Shown here one piece after another: positions 23,542 through 37,659 of a stretch of 64,000 bases of DNA. The stretch covers positions 20,238,001 through 20,302,000 of the forward strand of contig NC_083388.1 in NCBI RefSeq assembly GCF_031755915.1, in the 5' to 3' direction. The stretch is from Ziziphus jujuba (lineage: Eukaryota > Streptophyta > Magnoliopsida > Rosales > Rhamnaceae). Position numbers and translations under genes: made by a program. Each line of letters opens with the position of its first letter. Position 1 is the stretch's first letter. The notes under the pieces were generated by a model. The model saw only the letters and a list, made by a program, of their open reading frames with translations. It was not told where the DNA came from and searched no databases.

Positions 23542-26500
23542 ATGGGTATCATCTCCAGAAAGATATTCCCAGCATGTGGGAGCATGTGTGTATGCTGCCC
23601 TAGTTTGAGATCAAGTTCAAGGAAGCCCGTCAAGCGGTATAAAAAACTGCTATCAGAAATTTTTCCCAAATCTCTTGTGAGTCTCTTATCATCTTTATCT
23701 TTCCGTACAATTTTTTTTTTTTTTGGGTTTTTTATTTAGTTTCCTGTGGCTACATATGTTAGTTATGGTCCGGTAGGCTGTAATCTGACCACTTGATCAT
23801 GTAATGCGGGTGATTATCATATTACGTAGAGTTCTATTAGTTCTATTGTATATTGATAAATCAATGGGGTTCTGTAGACGCTTCCCTCTAAGGAATAAAT
23901 ATGCATGCTCTTTGGTATTGATTGTTGCCACCAAAAAAAGAAAAAAAAAAAAAAAAGAGATTTGAATTGAGATTAATTTTTCCTTGATATGAGTTTTAGA
24001 AAGTAATCGGTGGAAGCTTTATAAATATTCCAAATGTATAAGAAAGAAGGATTTTAAAGCATTTAACTTTCTAAGATCTAAATGCAGCCATGTTTTAGTT
24101 TTCCTATGATTGTTTCTGTCGGGCTTACTCAAGTAGGAAATGAGTTTTTGAGATTATGTTATTGAGTTGACTATATGTAAAATTGGTTGCATTACAAGTA
24201 TCCAGAATTAGATGTTAAAGTTAATTTTATGCAAAATGAACGAGTCAGTGGTGAATATTTGCAGGATGGACCTTCAAGCGAAAGGAAAATTATTAGATTG
24301 TGTGAATATGCTTCAAAAAACCCTGTTCGAATCCCAAAGGTATGGACTCTTCATCCCGCTTTTCCACCTGTTGGTTAATAAACATGGGCGGAGTCCTGAG
24401 ATTATTGAGTCTACTGCCGAGGTTTAATTGGTGCTCATTATTCTCAATAGATTGCAAAATATCTTGAAGAAAGGTGCTACAAAGAGCTGCGATGTGAGCA
24501 CCTTAAATTCATCAATATTGTTACTGAGGCTTATAGCAAATTGCTTTGCCTGTGCAAGGAGCAGATGTAAGAGCTAGTTGTTTCCTCTTTTTTTCCTTGG
24601 TTTTTGTTCTAATGAATAATGCATATGGTGATTTGCCAATGAAAAATGTTGCTGCAATTAATTTTTGAAGATGCAGTTGAGAAATTTAATTTGCGTTCTT
24701 TTCTTTTCATGTTGAATATACTTTGCACTTTGCAGGGCTTATTTTACCATTAGTCTTCTGAATGTGGTTACTGAACTTCTGGAGAACTCAAAGCAAGATG
24801 CTTTGAGAATACTTGGATGCCAAACCTTAACAAGGTTCATATATGGTCAGGTAAGCTAAATTTTCAACGAGGTTTACCCTTCTTTTGAAAGAAATATTAC
24901 CATATGCTTAGCAAAACACTACTTTTTGACTAGCGCGATCTATATTAAATGATAGGTCATTGCAAATTTGTAGGGAAAACAAATTGAAGATCCTATTTTA
25001 AATTCTTTGGACATTTGAGTTCGGCTTTCCAAATGAAAATTGCAACACTACATACTAAACTTTCTGCTAGTTTGAATACATATATAATTTATCCCTCTGA
25101 ATTTTTGCATGTTATTGTTGATTAGAATATCAACTAAACTTAGATAAGAGGTTTTTCCTTTAAAGTGGGATAGATAAGAGGTTTTTTACTTTAAAGTTAA
25201 GTGGGAGGGTCTCAAGCTTGTCTTTCCGTAGTTAATTTATTCAGTTTTATTACGTATATCTTAGCGATGAAGATGTCTTCTGCTGTTTGCATCCACTCAT
25301 TACTAACAGAAAATGTTGGTTATATTTTGTCTTTGTTGTTCATTCTTTTAGTATTTGATAAAACGAGTTGTGGGTGTTAGAAGATTTATTCAATTTGATG
25401 TATAGATTAATCATTTTTACATTGTTTATACTTACTATTCTTGTTTTTATGAAGTCTTCTGTCTGACCCCAATGCATGAACAGGCAGATGCCACATACGC
25501 ACGTAACATTGAGAATTTGGTTCCCAAAGTATGCTCGCTAGCATGTGAGAAAGGGGATGACCATCAAAAGATCTGCTTGAGGGCATCAAGCTTGCAATGT
25601 CTTTCAGCCATGGTATGTTCATGATTTGACTAGTGTTTTTAATGATTTGTTACAATTTGGCAATATTTTTGAGAACAAGGTTAGTACTACTCTCTGATTC
25701 TGTTTTCTTGGATTTTGGCCTGAATTTTTAATCTATAAACTACTCTAGGTCTTTTTTTTTTTTTTTTTTTTTTTGGTTGGTTTTTGGTGGTGGGGGGATT
25801 TGGAGAATTCCTTATCGATAAGTTTGTCTCTTTGCAGGTCTGGTTCATGACTGAAATTTCTCATATTTTTGTAGATTTTGACAAGGTTAGTTCTTCTATT
25901 TGCATTTGAAGCTATTGTATGTATAAGCATTTTATCATTACCTTATTTGAAATTAAGCAGAAGTAATCTAGGAATATGCAGAATACCTCTAAGGAAAGAT
26001 GTACGGATACTTTCTAGTGGGGAAGTTTCTTTAATTTTGCAATGTTCACCCATATTGAATATCAAATTCCACTAGATCAGTTAATTTTCGATCCATGAGG
26101 AGGGGAGAGTCTCTTGTCCTTTCATACAGGGTCAGTGCTTTATGATCAATAGATTTCAAAATAAATTTGACTATAAGATAAAAAGTGTGTAGGTCACTCT
26201 GACTGCTATATGGTTTTGGTTCCTATTGATCACATCATCAGTGAAGTTAGTTGAACATATCCCTATGAAATTTCTAATTTTATAGTATCTGCATTTTTCC
26301 ACCCTTCATTTTTCAGTTAAGGATTACAAGTTTTTCTTATGTGTGCAGATTGTACATGTGACTTTAGATAACTATGAGGCAGAAGCACATTCTGATGATG
26401 ATGAGAGAGAGGAGCCACATCATAATTGGGTGGATGAAGTAGTTCGTAGTGAAGGCAGAGTTGGTGTTGGTAATGATTCCAGCCCTAGCAGCATGGTCAT

Positions 26501-29500
26501 CAGGCCACGGCCAGAGAAGAAGGATCCTTCTCTTCTGACAAGGTAGCAGTTACTGAATAGCAGCCCATAAAGGAAAGCTTGTCTGACCATACTTTAGAAT
26601 TCATTTATCATTCCAATGGCATCACATTGCAGTTCTTCTTCTTCTTCTTCTTCTTCTTCTTCTTTTCAAGACATTTGCTTTATTTGATCATTATTTTAGG
26701 GAAGAGATTGAGACACCAAAAGTATGGGCTCAAATTTGTATCCAGAGAATGGTTGAATTAGCGAAGGAAAGCACAACAATGCGCCGCATATTGGATCCAA
26801 TGTTTGTCTACTTTGACTCTGGGGGGTACTGGGTTCCTCAGCAAGGGTTGGCCATGTTGGTTTTGTCGGATATGTCCTACTTCATGGAGAGCTCTGGTAT
26901 CTAAATCGCCTTTCCATGTTATTAGCCTTCACATATATATCATGGACTGCGAACATGTACATGCACTTGAACCATAGAATTTAGCAGTGCTTAGTCATTT
27001 CAAAATTCTGTTTCAGGAAACCAGCAATTGATCTTAACTTATGTGATCCGCCATCTTGACCACAAAAATGTTTCACATGATCCCCAACTCAAATCATACG
27101 TCATTCTAGTTGCTACTGCTTTAGCTAGGCAAATTAGATCTGGAGCAATGCTAGCAGAAATTGGGTTTGTCTCAGACCTGTGCAGGCATCTAAGGAAGAG
27201 TCTTCAAGCTACTGTTGAGTCAGTTGGAGAGCAGGAGTCAAACTTGAATGTCACACTCCAGACTTCCATTGAAGATTGCTTACTTGAAATTGCTAAGAGA
27301 GTAAGTTTGTTGCCTTTATTGTATATGTAGTTGCTGTGATTGTGGTGCTGTTACTGAAATCTGTGGTGGGTTTTTCTAGATTGGCAATGCACAACCACTA
27401 TTTGAAATGATGGCAATAACTCTGGAGAAGCTGCCATCAGGAATAGTTGCTAGGGCAACCGTTGGATCATTAATGATTCTTGCTCATATGATCTCATTGG
27501 CAATCTCTTCACATTCCCAGCAGGTTAGAGGAGTTGAATAACGTTTTGGCCTCTGTATTTAAGGTTTTCATGTAATGCCTAATGCCCATTTTCCTGGAAA
27601 TTTTGTTTATGGACGTTTGCAATATTTTTTTAGAAAGGGTAGCTGATAACCAATTGAATGATTGTGGATGGCATACTTTCTATTCCATGCTTTGGAAATA
27701 AAGAATAAATTGTTTTCATGCAGTTTCCAGAATCACTTCTAGTACAACTCTTGAAAGTGATGTTACATCCAGACGTTGAGGCACGTGTTGGAGCACACCA
27801 AATATTTTCTATTCTTCTCATTCCAAGTTCTAATCGCTTCCGACGTGAAGTTGCTTCACTGCGATCTGGTTTTCTATACCAATCAAGAAGATGGCATTCA
27901 AATACTTCGTCTACCTTTGCTTCAATTACAGCTAGACTTGAAAAGCTTCGGAAGGAAAAGGGTGCTTCCAAAGCAGAAAAGCAATGCAATAATTTTCATG
28001 ATGATTTTGAAGAAAAGGAAATTGTGGAAGAAGACAGCAAACAGGGGCGTGGACGCAAGAATTCCCCTAATTTTTACAAGATTAGCTCCATCATTGACCG
28101 AACAGCTGGGTCAATCAGCTTAAATGATGCAGTAAGCAATATCATCATTTCTAAACTGGTTACATATATGGGATTGTGTAGTTTTCTCTTATTTTGATCA
28201 GTCTGTATAATTTGTTGTTTGTTGTTTTTCTCAGGAGCCATTTGTCATGAAGCTTACTGAGGAGCAAATTGCACACTTGCTGTCTGCTTTTTGGATACAA
28301 GCCAATCTTCCAGATAATTTGCCGTCAAATATTGAAGCCATTGCTCATTCTTTCATTCTAACACTTATTTCTTCACGCTTGAAGGTGATTTATCAGACTC
28401 ATCTTACCTTTCTTACTTTGTCTTTTTGTACCTTTTTTTTTTTTTTTTTTTTTTTTGGTTGTTGTTGTCATTTTCACTTTGAGCCTAAAGCCTCATATAC
28501 AATTTCCTTTTCTAGTGTCTCGCATATAGTATTTGCAAGACTGAAGTTCACATTACATTATTTTATATTATATATAATTTGGTAAACCAATTTATTATCA
28601 AATATTTAGGGTAAAAAATAGAAATCTATGTCACAGTTAGGGAGAAAAATGATGCTGCATGATCAGTGCCCATATCTCATCCTTTTTGTTTATTTTTATT
28701 TCTGGAGAATCCACCCCCTAAATTGAAATTATTTCATTCTGATTGATGAGATACTTACATGTATAATCTCTTGTTTTGTACATTTATATATATATATATA
28801 TATATATGCATGTGCTCAGGCCTCGAATAATATCTAATGAAATTTCATTAAATTTATGATATTGCAGAATCCAAATGACTGCCTTGTGGTCCATTTCTTT
28901 CAGCTTCTTCTATCTCTCAGGAATATGGCTCTTGACCCCAACAGTGGTGTGGATGGACAAAAACCTTACTATTTCAGTTTTGAGGAAAATAATAGTGTAT
29001 AACAATCATTCTTTATCTTTTGCCAGGGTCATTGCCTCCGGCATGCCAGAGATCCATCCTTGTACTATCAATGGGGATGTTGATGTTTGCGGCTAAGATC
29101 TTTCATATTCCTGATCTGAATGATTTTCTCAAGTCATCTATTCCAAATGATGTGAGCATATGATTGGTTTTGTAGTCTCTGTTAAACAGTACCTTACATT
29201 TCCTAATATGATGATAAAGCTTTCAAATTTTAAGTAATATATGCATTCGGGCTTTTCAAGTATTCGTCTGATGTTAATTGTATAATTTGCTATTGGTATG
29301 CACTACTTTATGTAAATAACTTTTTATTAATATCTTTTGCAAATTCAGATTGATCCGTACCTAGGCATTAGTGATGATCTTCAGGTATATCTAAAGCCTG
29401 AGGCAGATCTTAGAGAATATGGATCTGTGGCTGATAATCAGCTTGCTACATCGTTACTATTTGAGTTGAGGAACAAATTACATGAATCTGACAACGTCAT

Positions 29501-31219
29501 AGTAGATATTTTAGTTCAGAGTCTAACAAATATTACTAAGGTATGATGGTTCTCAATGGTTCAGATTTCTTCCCTTGTTTTCTCTCTCTTCATCTCCCTC
29601 TCTCATGTGATTTATTTGTTCCTGCTCAGCTGGAGGCAAAAGAAGTGTCAAAGCAACTTTTGGAGCCATTCACACCTGATGATGCATTCATGTTTGGTCC
29701 ACAATCAGTACTGGACTTTGACCATAATCAAATGGTTGCTCATTCCAAAGATTCCCTTTCCTTTGATGGGGTATACTCTTTATCCTAGTTACTTCTGATG
29801 GCATGCTACCTTCCATTTGTCATTATACTCGGTGCCACTGCTGTAATATGTATGTAAGCCAAGAAAAGAAAAAAAAAAAAAAAAATCACATAAGCAATGG
29901 ATTAATATTTTTGTGATTGATTGTCACTTGTGACAGGAATTTGCAACAAGTTCATTAGTTGATGATGATACGACAAGTGAAGCATCTGTTGCAGACCTTT
30001 CTCGCTTCATTCCCAAAATGCCATCGACCACATCTCTGCCTCATGTTATCAGCATCGGGCAGCTTTTAGAATCGGTAGCCATTATTTACTCTGTCTCCCT
30101 CCCTTTCCCTGGTCTCTTTCTCTCTCACACTCATCACAAGCATATATATTCACTGGTATCTAAGGTATATTGTTAAGAAGTGAATCCAACTATGCCAATT
30201 CATTTCAACACACTAAAGACTCCCCTTTCTGTTGTAGGCTCGTCTAAAAGCTACACAAGTGAATAGAAACAAGGTTTACAAAGATATAAAATTGTGACCA
30301 TATAAATGTAGCTTTATTACCCTTGTAAAATGACCATCAAAAGCTGATAAGAAGGAAAAGGTACAAGTAGGATTAAGAGAGATAAATTAGAGAGTACACA
30401 AAGATCAGAGAAGATATATTCTTATTAGGATCTAGTTAATTGCAAATCCCCTGGTTCCTCATGTAATACAGTGAAAGTTTTGTAAATTTCAGTAACTTCT
30501 CTACAATGTATTTTGATGGCAAGATGCTAATTCATTTGTAAGTTGTAACCATGTTTCTAGGGAATGGTATTTTTTCTTAATTTGATCAGAATAGTCTTGT
30601 ATTTACCTCCAGTCCAAAATATGAGCATGTTAACTAGCACATGTTTAAGCATGCAACGTGCAGTCTACATCTGAAGACTAAAAATTTTCCTGTTATTTAT
30701 ATTAATGAATATATGTATATATATATATATATATATTTTTTTTTTCAGGCGCTTGAGGTCGCTGGTCAAGTTGCAGGATCATCTGTCTCTACATCACCTC
30801 TTCCATACAATGCCATGGCTAGCCAGTGTGAAGCCCTTGGCACGGGCACAAGGAAGAAATTATGCAATTGGTTGGCCCATGATACTCATCATGGTGAAAC
30901 ATCTGAGAAATTCGTTCTTACATTTCCTGCAAATGGGCGCACAGCCCTCTCTCAGGTCAGAGACTATTGTACCTGTGCGAATGGGTTCTTGTTTATGGCA
31001 TCTCTCAACTATCAGTATAGATTGTTATAACTATACTCTTAAATGGTGAGGGTAGTTGCAGGCTAGGAACTAATAAGTGGACTTGTTTGTATGTTCATGC
31101 AGATAACAAGTGAATGCGGGTCTTCTCATGGAGCCGCATTGCGGCAGGATCCGTGGTTGTCTATGAGGCTGCCTCCTGCTAGCCCTTTTGACAACTTTCT
31201 CAAGGCAGCTGGGTGTTGA
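23542..31219 (+). CDS. EFR3-like plasma-membrane scaffold (EFR3 of plants / SRL2-type), 19 coding exons
   Basis: Exons: 23542-23676, 24265-24339, 24451-24566, 24736-24850, 25484-25612, 25838-25885, 26349-26542, 26700-26896, 27017-27300, 27380-27523, 27724-28131, 28235-28384, 28868-28946, 29027-29151, 29349-29540, 29630-29770, 29937-30074, 30749-30955, 31103-31219; this gives 997 aa. The N-terminus MGIISRKIFPACGSMCVCCP has a Cys cluster, the palmitoylation-type anchor of EFR3 proteins, followed by a basic RKPVKRYKKLL segment. Alpha-helical ARM/HEAT repeats follow (for example LRILGCQTLTRFIYGQ and YVIRHLDHKNVSHDPQLKSY), then an acidic/Ser loop, and DPYLGISDDLQVYLKPEAD and FDNFLKAAGC near the C-terminus. 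In yeast and animals EFR3 anchors the PI4K-alpha/TTC7/FAM126 complex at the plasma membrane to make PI4P; plant members (EFOPs, rice SRL2) are assigned the same role. The large introns carry TTC and TA microsatellites. Confidence 0.9.
25141..25206. repeat. Short tandem duplication in EFR3-like intron
   Basis: TAGATAAGAGGTTTTTCC and TAGATAAGAGGTTTTTTACT, each followed by TTTAAAGT and GTGGGA, lie head to tail (about 25141-25170 and 25171-25206). The second copy is about 5 bases longer. The repeat is intronic with no evident function. Confidence 0.7.
26636..26665. repeat. (TTC)n microsatellite in EFR3-like intron
   Basis: A run of about ten TTC units lies 35 bases upstream of the acceptor at 26698-26699. 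It forms part of a pyrimidine-rich intron end. Confidence 0.85.
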
Positions 31220-32601
31220 AGCCTACACCGCAATACGCAAATATTACCATATTGTACATTTTCTAGGAAATCTTCTGAGTGTTTAGCTTAAGCTGATCTT
31301 TGATTTGCAGTCCCTGATCTTTAAAAGTGCTTAAATGCCTGGTTTATTAATTAATGCTTGTATCCACACTTTGTAGCCAGCTAATGTTAGTCATAGTGTA
31401 GTTTGCAGTATGCTGATCTCTCTCTCTCTCTCTCTCTCTGTGCATGCTTAGCTGAAAATATCAGTTTTATATAAATTTCAAACTTGCAGATCAAAGGAAA
31501 TGACGCTGTTTATAAAACCATAGAACTGGGGATCATAGACCGAAAGCATTACATATATAGTTAAAACGTGTTATCTAGGTGTGCACATGGTATACATGCC
31601 AAAAACATGGTCTTTAACTTAATTCAATATCAAACTCGTTCCCTGCTGTTGACCCAAAGTTACAATACACTTAAGCTTTTTTGCTCGTATTTATAGTTAT
31701 TCGTTAAATTTTTTCTTGTATCGGGCCTATTCGACTTCCAATAGAATCGGTCCACTCCAAATTAAGTGAAGGGCAAGCAAAGTTGATGTTAAATTAGTCA
31801 ATCAAGAGGGAAGTTGAGAAATCTATTGGCCATGTTAGTCCCCACAACAGTGAGCTTCAAAAAAATAAAAATAAAAACAAAAAGAGATTTTTTTATTTTA
31901 TTTTATTTTTTTGGGTCATTGGGCTGCAGGTTCTCTCACTATCGGAAGAAGTGGCCTTGCACCAATTTATATAGAGCTACTACTTATTTTCCACGAGACA
32001 AAGATAGTGACCTACTTCTTAGGTTAGAACTACCCCACACATAGCACTTGTCTATGAGGAATTTGTGAAGAGGGTGTGACAATGTTCCATGAATTGCGGT
32101 TCAAGTTTTTAGCCTGTATTGATTATTGAGGAATGGTCTTAGCTCCTAACACTTCCTTGGCTTCCTCTCCATGTCGGTACCCTTTCTAGCATTAGATTCA
32201 GTGTCTTTTGTGGCCACAACTTGTCTCTGGCACTACCTATCTAATTAATTTCTTGTGGGTGATGTGGTTCCACTACAAGTTCATAAGAAATGGAATTCAT
32301 CCACAAAAGTCATTTTCAGCTTTTTGCATTGCCATAGAAATTTGCACAAATTAAAACAAATCGCTTTGTACATATATCCAATTCCTTTTCCTAATATAGT
32401 GCATAGAAAGAAACTATTGGAGTTACGTTCAACTATTCTATATATACATGCAGGTAGTGCTGCAGATGAGGTCTCTTTCCTAATTTCAATAATACTATTT
32501 GCTTCTCGTTAAGAGTCCGCATTTCAAAACAACCCTTAATCAGTTTTAGGTCCCATTTAACATATAGCTGGCACAAAATATATATAATAAGTCTTGTATA
32601 T

Positions 32602-32684
32602 GGTGAATCTAATAATATTATACTAAGATTAACTCATTCCAATTTAACGATGAGAACTCTTAGTATAATATTATCAAATTCACC
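32602..32684. repeat. Hairpin-forming inverted repeat (foldback/MITE-like)
   Basis: The arms at 32602-32628 and 32658-32684 are complementary over 27 bases with about two mismatches (left begins GGTGAATCTAATAATATTAT; right ends TATTATCAAATTCACC). Pairing resumes inside through CTCAT/ATGAG, leaving a loop of about 12 bases. No clear target duplication flanks it. It could be a miniature transposon or a small-RNA-type foldback. Confidence 0.65.
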
Positions 32685-35050
32685 CTCATGAAAAAAATAA
32701 AAAATAAAATCTTAGTTATATTTATGTGTGTGTATTATACATATACATATGATAGTTTAATATAGTGAAAGACTAATGGAAAGAAATTATAAGGGACAAC
32801 CATTACTATTAGATAATATAGATTATGTAAATTTGAAGGCTGTAGATATTGGTTTTCACAATCTTTATCTATAAGTAATATGTATATAATATAAATATAT
32901 AAATTTTTATGTCCTTCCATATTAGCTTTTAAATTGTTTTAAAAGTTAAAATTTAAAAATATATTTGAAATTTAGATGAATTTATACAAGGTTCATTTTA
33001 TCTATTTAAAATTTTAATATTTTATCAAACTTATATAGTTTTCCAAAATATTTTTAAATCTTTACCTTTGAAATAATTTAAAAAATAATGATAAAAATTC
33101 TGATAGAAAAATAATTTAAATGTCCAAATAGAATAATTATATATATGTATAGAAATTCTCATACTATAACCATCTCGATAAAAAACTATTAGTATCTTCC
33201 ATATCAGCTTTAAATTTGACAATTAAAATTTACTTTGCATCTGTATGCATTTACAAAAGATTTACTTTGCCCTTGGGTTAAAATAATTTACTAAATTTAA
33301 AACATTTCAAAAGATAATAATAAAAAACTTGGTGACCATCTATGAGGATGATCCCGATAGCTAGGAAAATAACTTTATATAGCTCGCACATACTTCATTG
33401 AAGTTTGTATCTTGCTGACACACTGGGTTTCCTTGATTCGTAAGCATCATATTTTGGTTTTATATCCTAAAAGCATATAATTCTTCCCTAAAAGATGGAG
33501 AACTCTAATAATTCTTGGTTGCTGTAGCCAGCATGCTTTAATCTCATTGGCACCTAATTAGTAAGTTAAGAATCTTTGATTAATATTTTTTGATTTTATG
33601 TTAGACAAGTAATCTAATCCCTATGTCTCCTTTAAATAACCAAACCAGTTTATACCCTTTGCCTGCTTTTTATTAAACATGAATTATAATACACAATACT
33701 AAAAGCTAAATTATATGCATAGGAAAATCAAGCCTACATGGCCGTAGGAAAGATAGAGCCATTTTGTTTGAGTCAAAGATTTGTTTGTTCAACTTTCTCA
33801 CTTTACAGATACTGCTAATTGTAATTACAGTGATTCGTTTATGATAATTTATTTGGTAGCGAAAATCTATAATTTCCCGACCAAAAGAAGAATCTCTTGG
33901 TGAACTCCTTTTCCATGTTCTTTTTCTCTATGGTAGACAAACCAAAAAGAAGATGGTTTAATATTAATAATATTATCTTCTTTTAGAATATTTTATAATT
34001 TAATTGTTGCTCGATTAAGGAAAATGTGCAGTCATTTGTTAGGAAGCACTATCATATCTTTCATAGCTAATTAAAGTGTTTTTGGTAATCAATAGGGGAC
34101 AACATCAATGAAAACTTCTTTTGATTTAGAGCATCTTTATGTAGATTTTCTTTTTTCTTTTTTGGTGAATGCATCTTTTTATGGATCATAAAAATTAATA
34201 TGTGATATAAATAATATAGATTATTTTAAATAATTATTTTTCAATGATAATGTATAGATTGAATATCAATATAATAGGATAAAAATATTATAAAATGAAT
34301 GTTTACTTTTAAAAATTTTATTAAACATTATGTTTACTTTTGAAAAATTTTATTAAACATTGTAAATATTATTTAAAAGGTTAATTTTTTTATAACAAAA
34401 AAAAATTAATAAAATATATAATTAATTAATAATCCTTTTACACAATATCACTGGAATTTTTTTATTTTTTATTTTTATATTTCTGCTTTCAATATAATCA
34501 TGCCACCTATATATTAATATATGTTAATTAATTTGTTTCACCGATGAAAATCGACATCTATACTCCTAATGGAGATGCTTTTACACTTGATTACGTTTTC
34601 TTGGTCCATTGATTGAGGTGTTTAAGAGGTGGAACACATGATTAAGCAAAAAGTTGGACAAAATAATTGATGTTAAGTTCACCCAAAATTATTGTAAAAG
34701 GAGTCATATAACAACTGGCCAGAGGTACAATTTTCTTGGGATATGATAAGAGCTAACAAGCTACTAGCCAGGCAGACATTCCCTTTTTAAAAAGTTAGCT
34801 TATGAATTTGGTAATCTTATATATATTGACAAACATGTTCGGTGAGATTGAACTTAATAAGACTGTTTCTTTTAACTATTGAATTGTCATTCTTTAAATC
34901 TACTATTGCCTATATTTATAAAATTACCTTTTTTGTTTTGTGCGCGTTTGCTTAGAGAATATTAAGATCCCTTTATTCTACAAATTAGACCGTTTAAACT
35001 TAATAATTTATTATAAAGTAGTAAAATTTGTTATTTTTTCAAATGAAGTT

Positions 35051-35052
<2 letters not shown>

Positions 35053-35102
<50 letters not shown>

Positions 35103-35108
35103 ATATAT
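35053..35108. repeat. (TA)n microsatellite
   Basis: An almost pure TA run, interrupted by two TTTA units. It is one of the longest simple repeats in the window. A similar tract appears at 58766-58790. Confidence 0.9.
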
Positions 35109-35954
35109 TTATATATATTACCCAAAAAAAAAAAGAGACCTCATAAAATATAACATAAAATCATGAATATGAAATGGGAAAAAAAAATTAGAAATGGGGT
35201 AAAAAAAAAATAAATATATCATTTAATTTACTAATATATTTATAAAAAATACATATATTATTTAATTAGTAAGATATTAATATAATATAAAAATAAATAA
35301 ATAAATTATTAATTAATATATTAAATAATACCTGTAATATCATTAAAAACAAATAAGCATCACAAATATTATTTGACCATTAATATTTTTAAAATTTGAC
35401 ATTGAGATAGCACTTCAATACTAAATACCAATACTAATATTAAATTTTACCATTTATATTTTAATAATGAATATTAAAAAACAGACAATATTAATTTTAA
35501 ATTTCATTAAATAGTAAAAATATTAACTTTTGGCTTATTTTTTACCACTTAAATATAAAATAATGTTTTTTAATTTATTAAATGATAAGGGATTTACATA
35601 CTTCATGAAAATGGAACCAATTAAACATTTAATGCTAAATTTAACACTAACGCTAAATTTAACACTAAATTTGTGATCGGCAAATTTGATAATCTTCTAT
35701 TGGAGAAGCTTATGTGAAATAAAAATGCCATGTTTTGACATATAATGTTCAAAATAGTACTCAATTGAAGTGATAGGTGTTTACATATATGTGTTTTCTC
35801 CATGTGAGAATGCTTCTAACACAAGGTTAGTCGTTACACTTACAGCGATTTTCTGGTAGTTAATCTTGTATAGTGGTGCACGGAGAGGGATTTTTAATTG
35901 ATTCTCCACAAGCTTTAGTTTCTAGTTTTTTTTTGCAGTTAGAAATCATAAGCA

Positions 35955-37659
35955 ATGGAATAAGAGGAGATTACAGACGCAAGGACGAGCCATCTTCCAC
36001 AACTGGATCTCATTCCAGACTTAGCAGAATCTACAAGGAAATCTAATTTGACATTAGTAGGGAGGATTTTCTTTAAAAAATCTGAAAAGAAATTCCCAGT
36101 GTAGTTGATCACCAGAAGAATTTGGTTCACACAAGATCCAGTAAGTTTGGACCAAATAAGCAACAACACTTTTCTTTTTTCTTTCCAAAAAATTGCAGAT
36201 CGAAACAGGGTTTGGAGCCATCGTTCCATGGATTGTCAATAGGGCTCACCTATCTTTTAAAGAATGGAATCCATAAATGACCCAGCAGGATTTCGATTTC
36301 TCCCATTCCAACTTTTGGGTTCAAATCCACGGGTTATCTCTACAATATATGAACAAATCAAACACAGTCAAAATTGGAAGCTTATTTAAAGAAGTGGTAA
36401 GCTGTGAAGATACCTCGAGGAAGAATGGGTTGGGGATGTCGTTTATGAGGATCCAAGCCGAGGTTGACGTTACAAAGCCTCTCCCGACTAGCTTCTTTCA
36501 AAAATTTGTTGGAAAAACAACCTGGATCCAATTTTGTTACGAAAAACTAAGGGATTTATGCTATAACTGTGGGATAATAGGGCATTTAAAAAATTCTTGC
36601 AAGCTCGTTAATAATCCCTCGGCAAGGACGGATGGTGATAAGTTTGGGGTATGGTTGAGAGGCGAAGATGGGGCTTTCTCTATCATGAGGAAAGGAAGCC
36701 AACTGCACAGAATAGAGAATCTAAGAAAGGACTTCTTTGACTCATATTCAAACGAAGAACTGAGAATCGACAAGGAAGACCAAGCCATAGATCCGAGTCG
36801 AATCCCTTCTTCAGACCTCAACCACAACTCCTCTCCCACCAGAGATTCGGTAGACTTTCTGATTCTAAACTCTGGCGAGTTGCCTCAAGGGTCACGTGAT
36901 CAATCAAAAGATCGCTACTGTTCAAGGGATTAAGAAATCATGAATCGCAGCCCTAACCTTAGGGTCCCGTTGGAACCTGTGCCTGAAAAGTCTAACAAAC
37001 TACCTAATTCACATCAGAGAAAGACCCTTTCAAATTCAAATTCTCACATACCTGATGTTCATAGCGGGATTGTTGAGGTCCTAAGAGCTACGCTTAATGT
37101 CACTGAGGAGAGACCTATCTCCCTTCAAAGCAAGGAACAGGAAAGCTCTGACAAAATCTCTTCATGCCTTAGGGTTGGATCCCTAATGAGGCAAGAAGGA
37201 AAAGGTACGAAGTCAATTGGCGTGGGACAAAAAAGAAAGGTTAGACCGTATGGGTCATCCGTGGATGAGGCCCATCAAACAAAGATGCCAACGAATATTG
37301 ATCTGGGCCCAACAGAGGAAAGCAATGATCCAAAGCCCTCACAAGAAGATCTTCAAGCCCATAAATCATCTTTTTTAGACCAATCCAGAAGGTTGGAAAA
37401 TGTTAGGTCTCTAGGAGGTTCCCAACCTACTGGAGATTTATGTAAAGAGGAAAACACATTGGAGAATCAAGTCTTGCCTAGCTATTCGTCACCGAAAATT
37501 AGACTCAAGAAACGTGCTAGAGGACTAAGTCAAGTAACCATTAGTGATTTCCTTAATGAAGGAACCCTAGAAGATAGTTTGGTAAATGATTTCGTTAAGT
37601 CCAAGGCTAAGGAGGAGGGCCTTAACATGCTCCCCCCCCCCCCCTCCCCCCCCAAAACA
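35955..37659 (+). pseudogene. LINE ORF1 (gag-like, DUF4283 + CCHC zinc knuckle), broken
   Basis: Between 35955 and about 36270 the translation resembles a DUF4283 N-terminus (LVGRIFF..., NNTFLFSFQ, RNRVWSHRSMDCQ) but has several stops and one frameshift. An open stretch from 36277 continues with FWVQIHGLSLQYMNK and a CCHC knuckle at about 36559-36600 (CYNCGIIGHLKNSC: Cys-X2-Cys-X4-His-X4-Cys), the nucleic-acid-binding motif of plant LINE ORF1. A TAA at 36931 interrupts it, and the same frame resumes at 36940 with a polar, low-complexity tail. It ends in a C-tract (37632-37653) just before the ORF2 start. Confidence 0.75.

Larger units (their letters stand above)
31220..35950. other. AT-rich intergenic region between EFR3-like gene and LINE
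   Basis: No gene is supported. The first 200 bases are the likely EFR3 3' UTR, with a CT microsatellite at about 31418-31440. The rest has a hairpin at 32602-32684, a diverged direct repeat near 32913/33195, a long TA tract at about 35053-35108, and a three-times repeated CTAAATTTAACACTAA-like unit at 35630-35670. The LINE 5' end may extend into the last 100-200 bases. Confidence 0.5.

Noticed and set aside
24325..24336. tRNA B-box-like GTTCGAATCCC
   Set aside because: It lies inside an EFR3-like coding exon (NPVRIPK) with no A box or tRNA fold around it.
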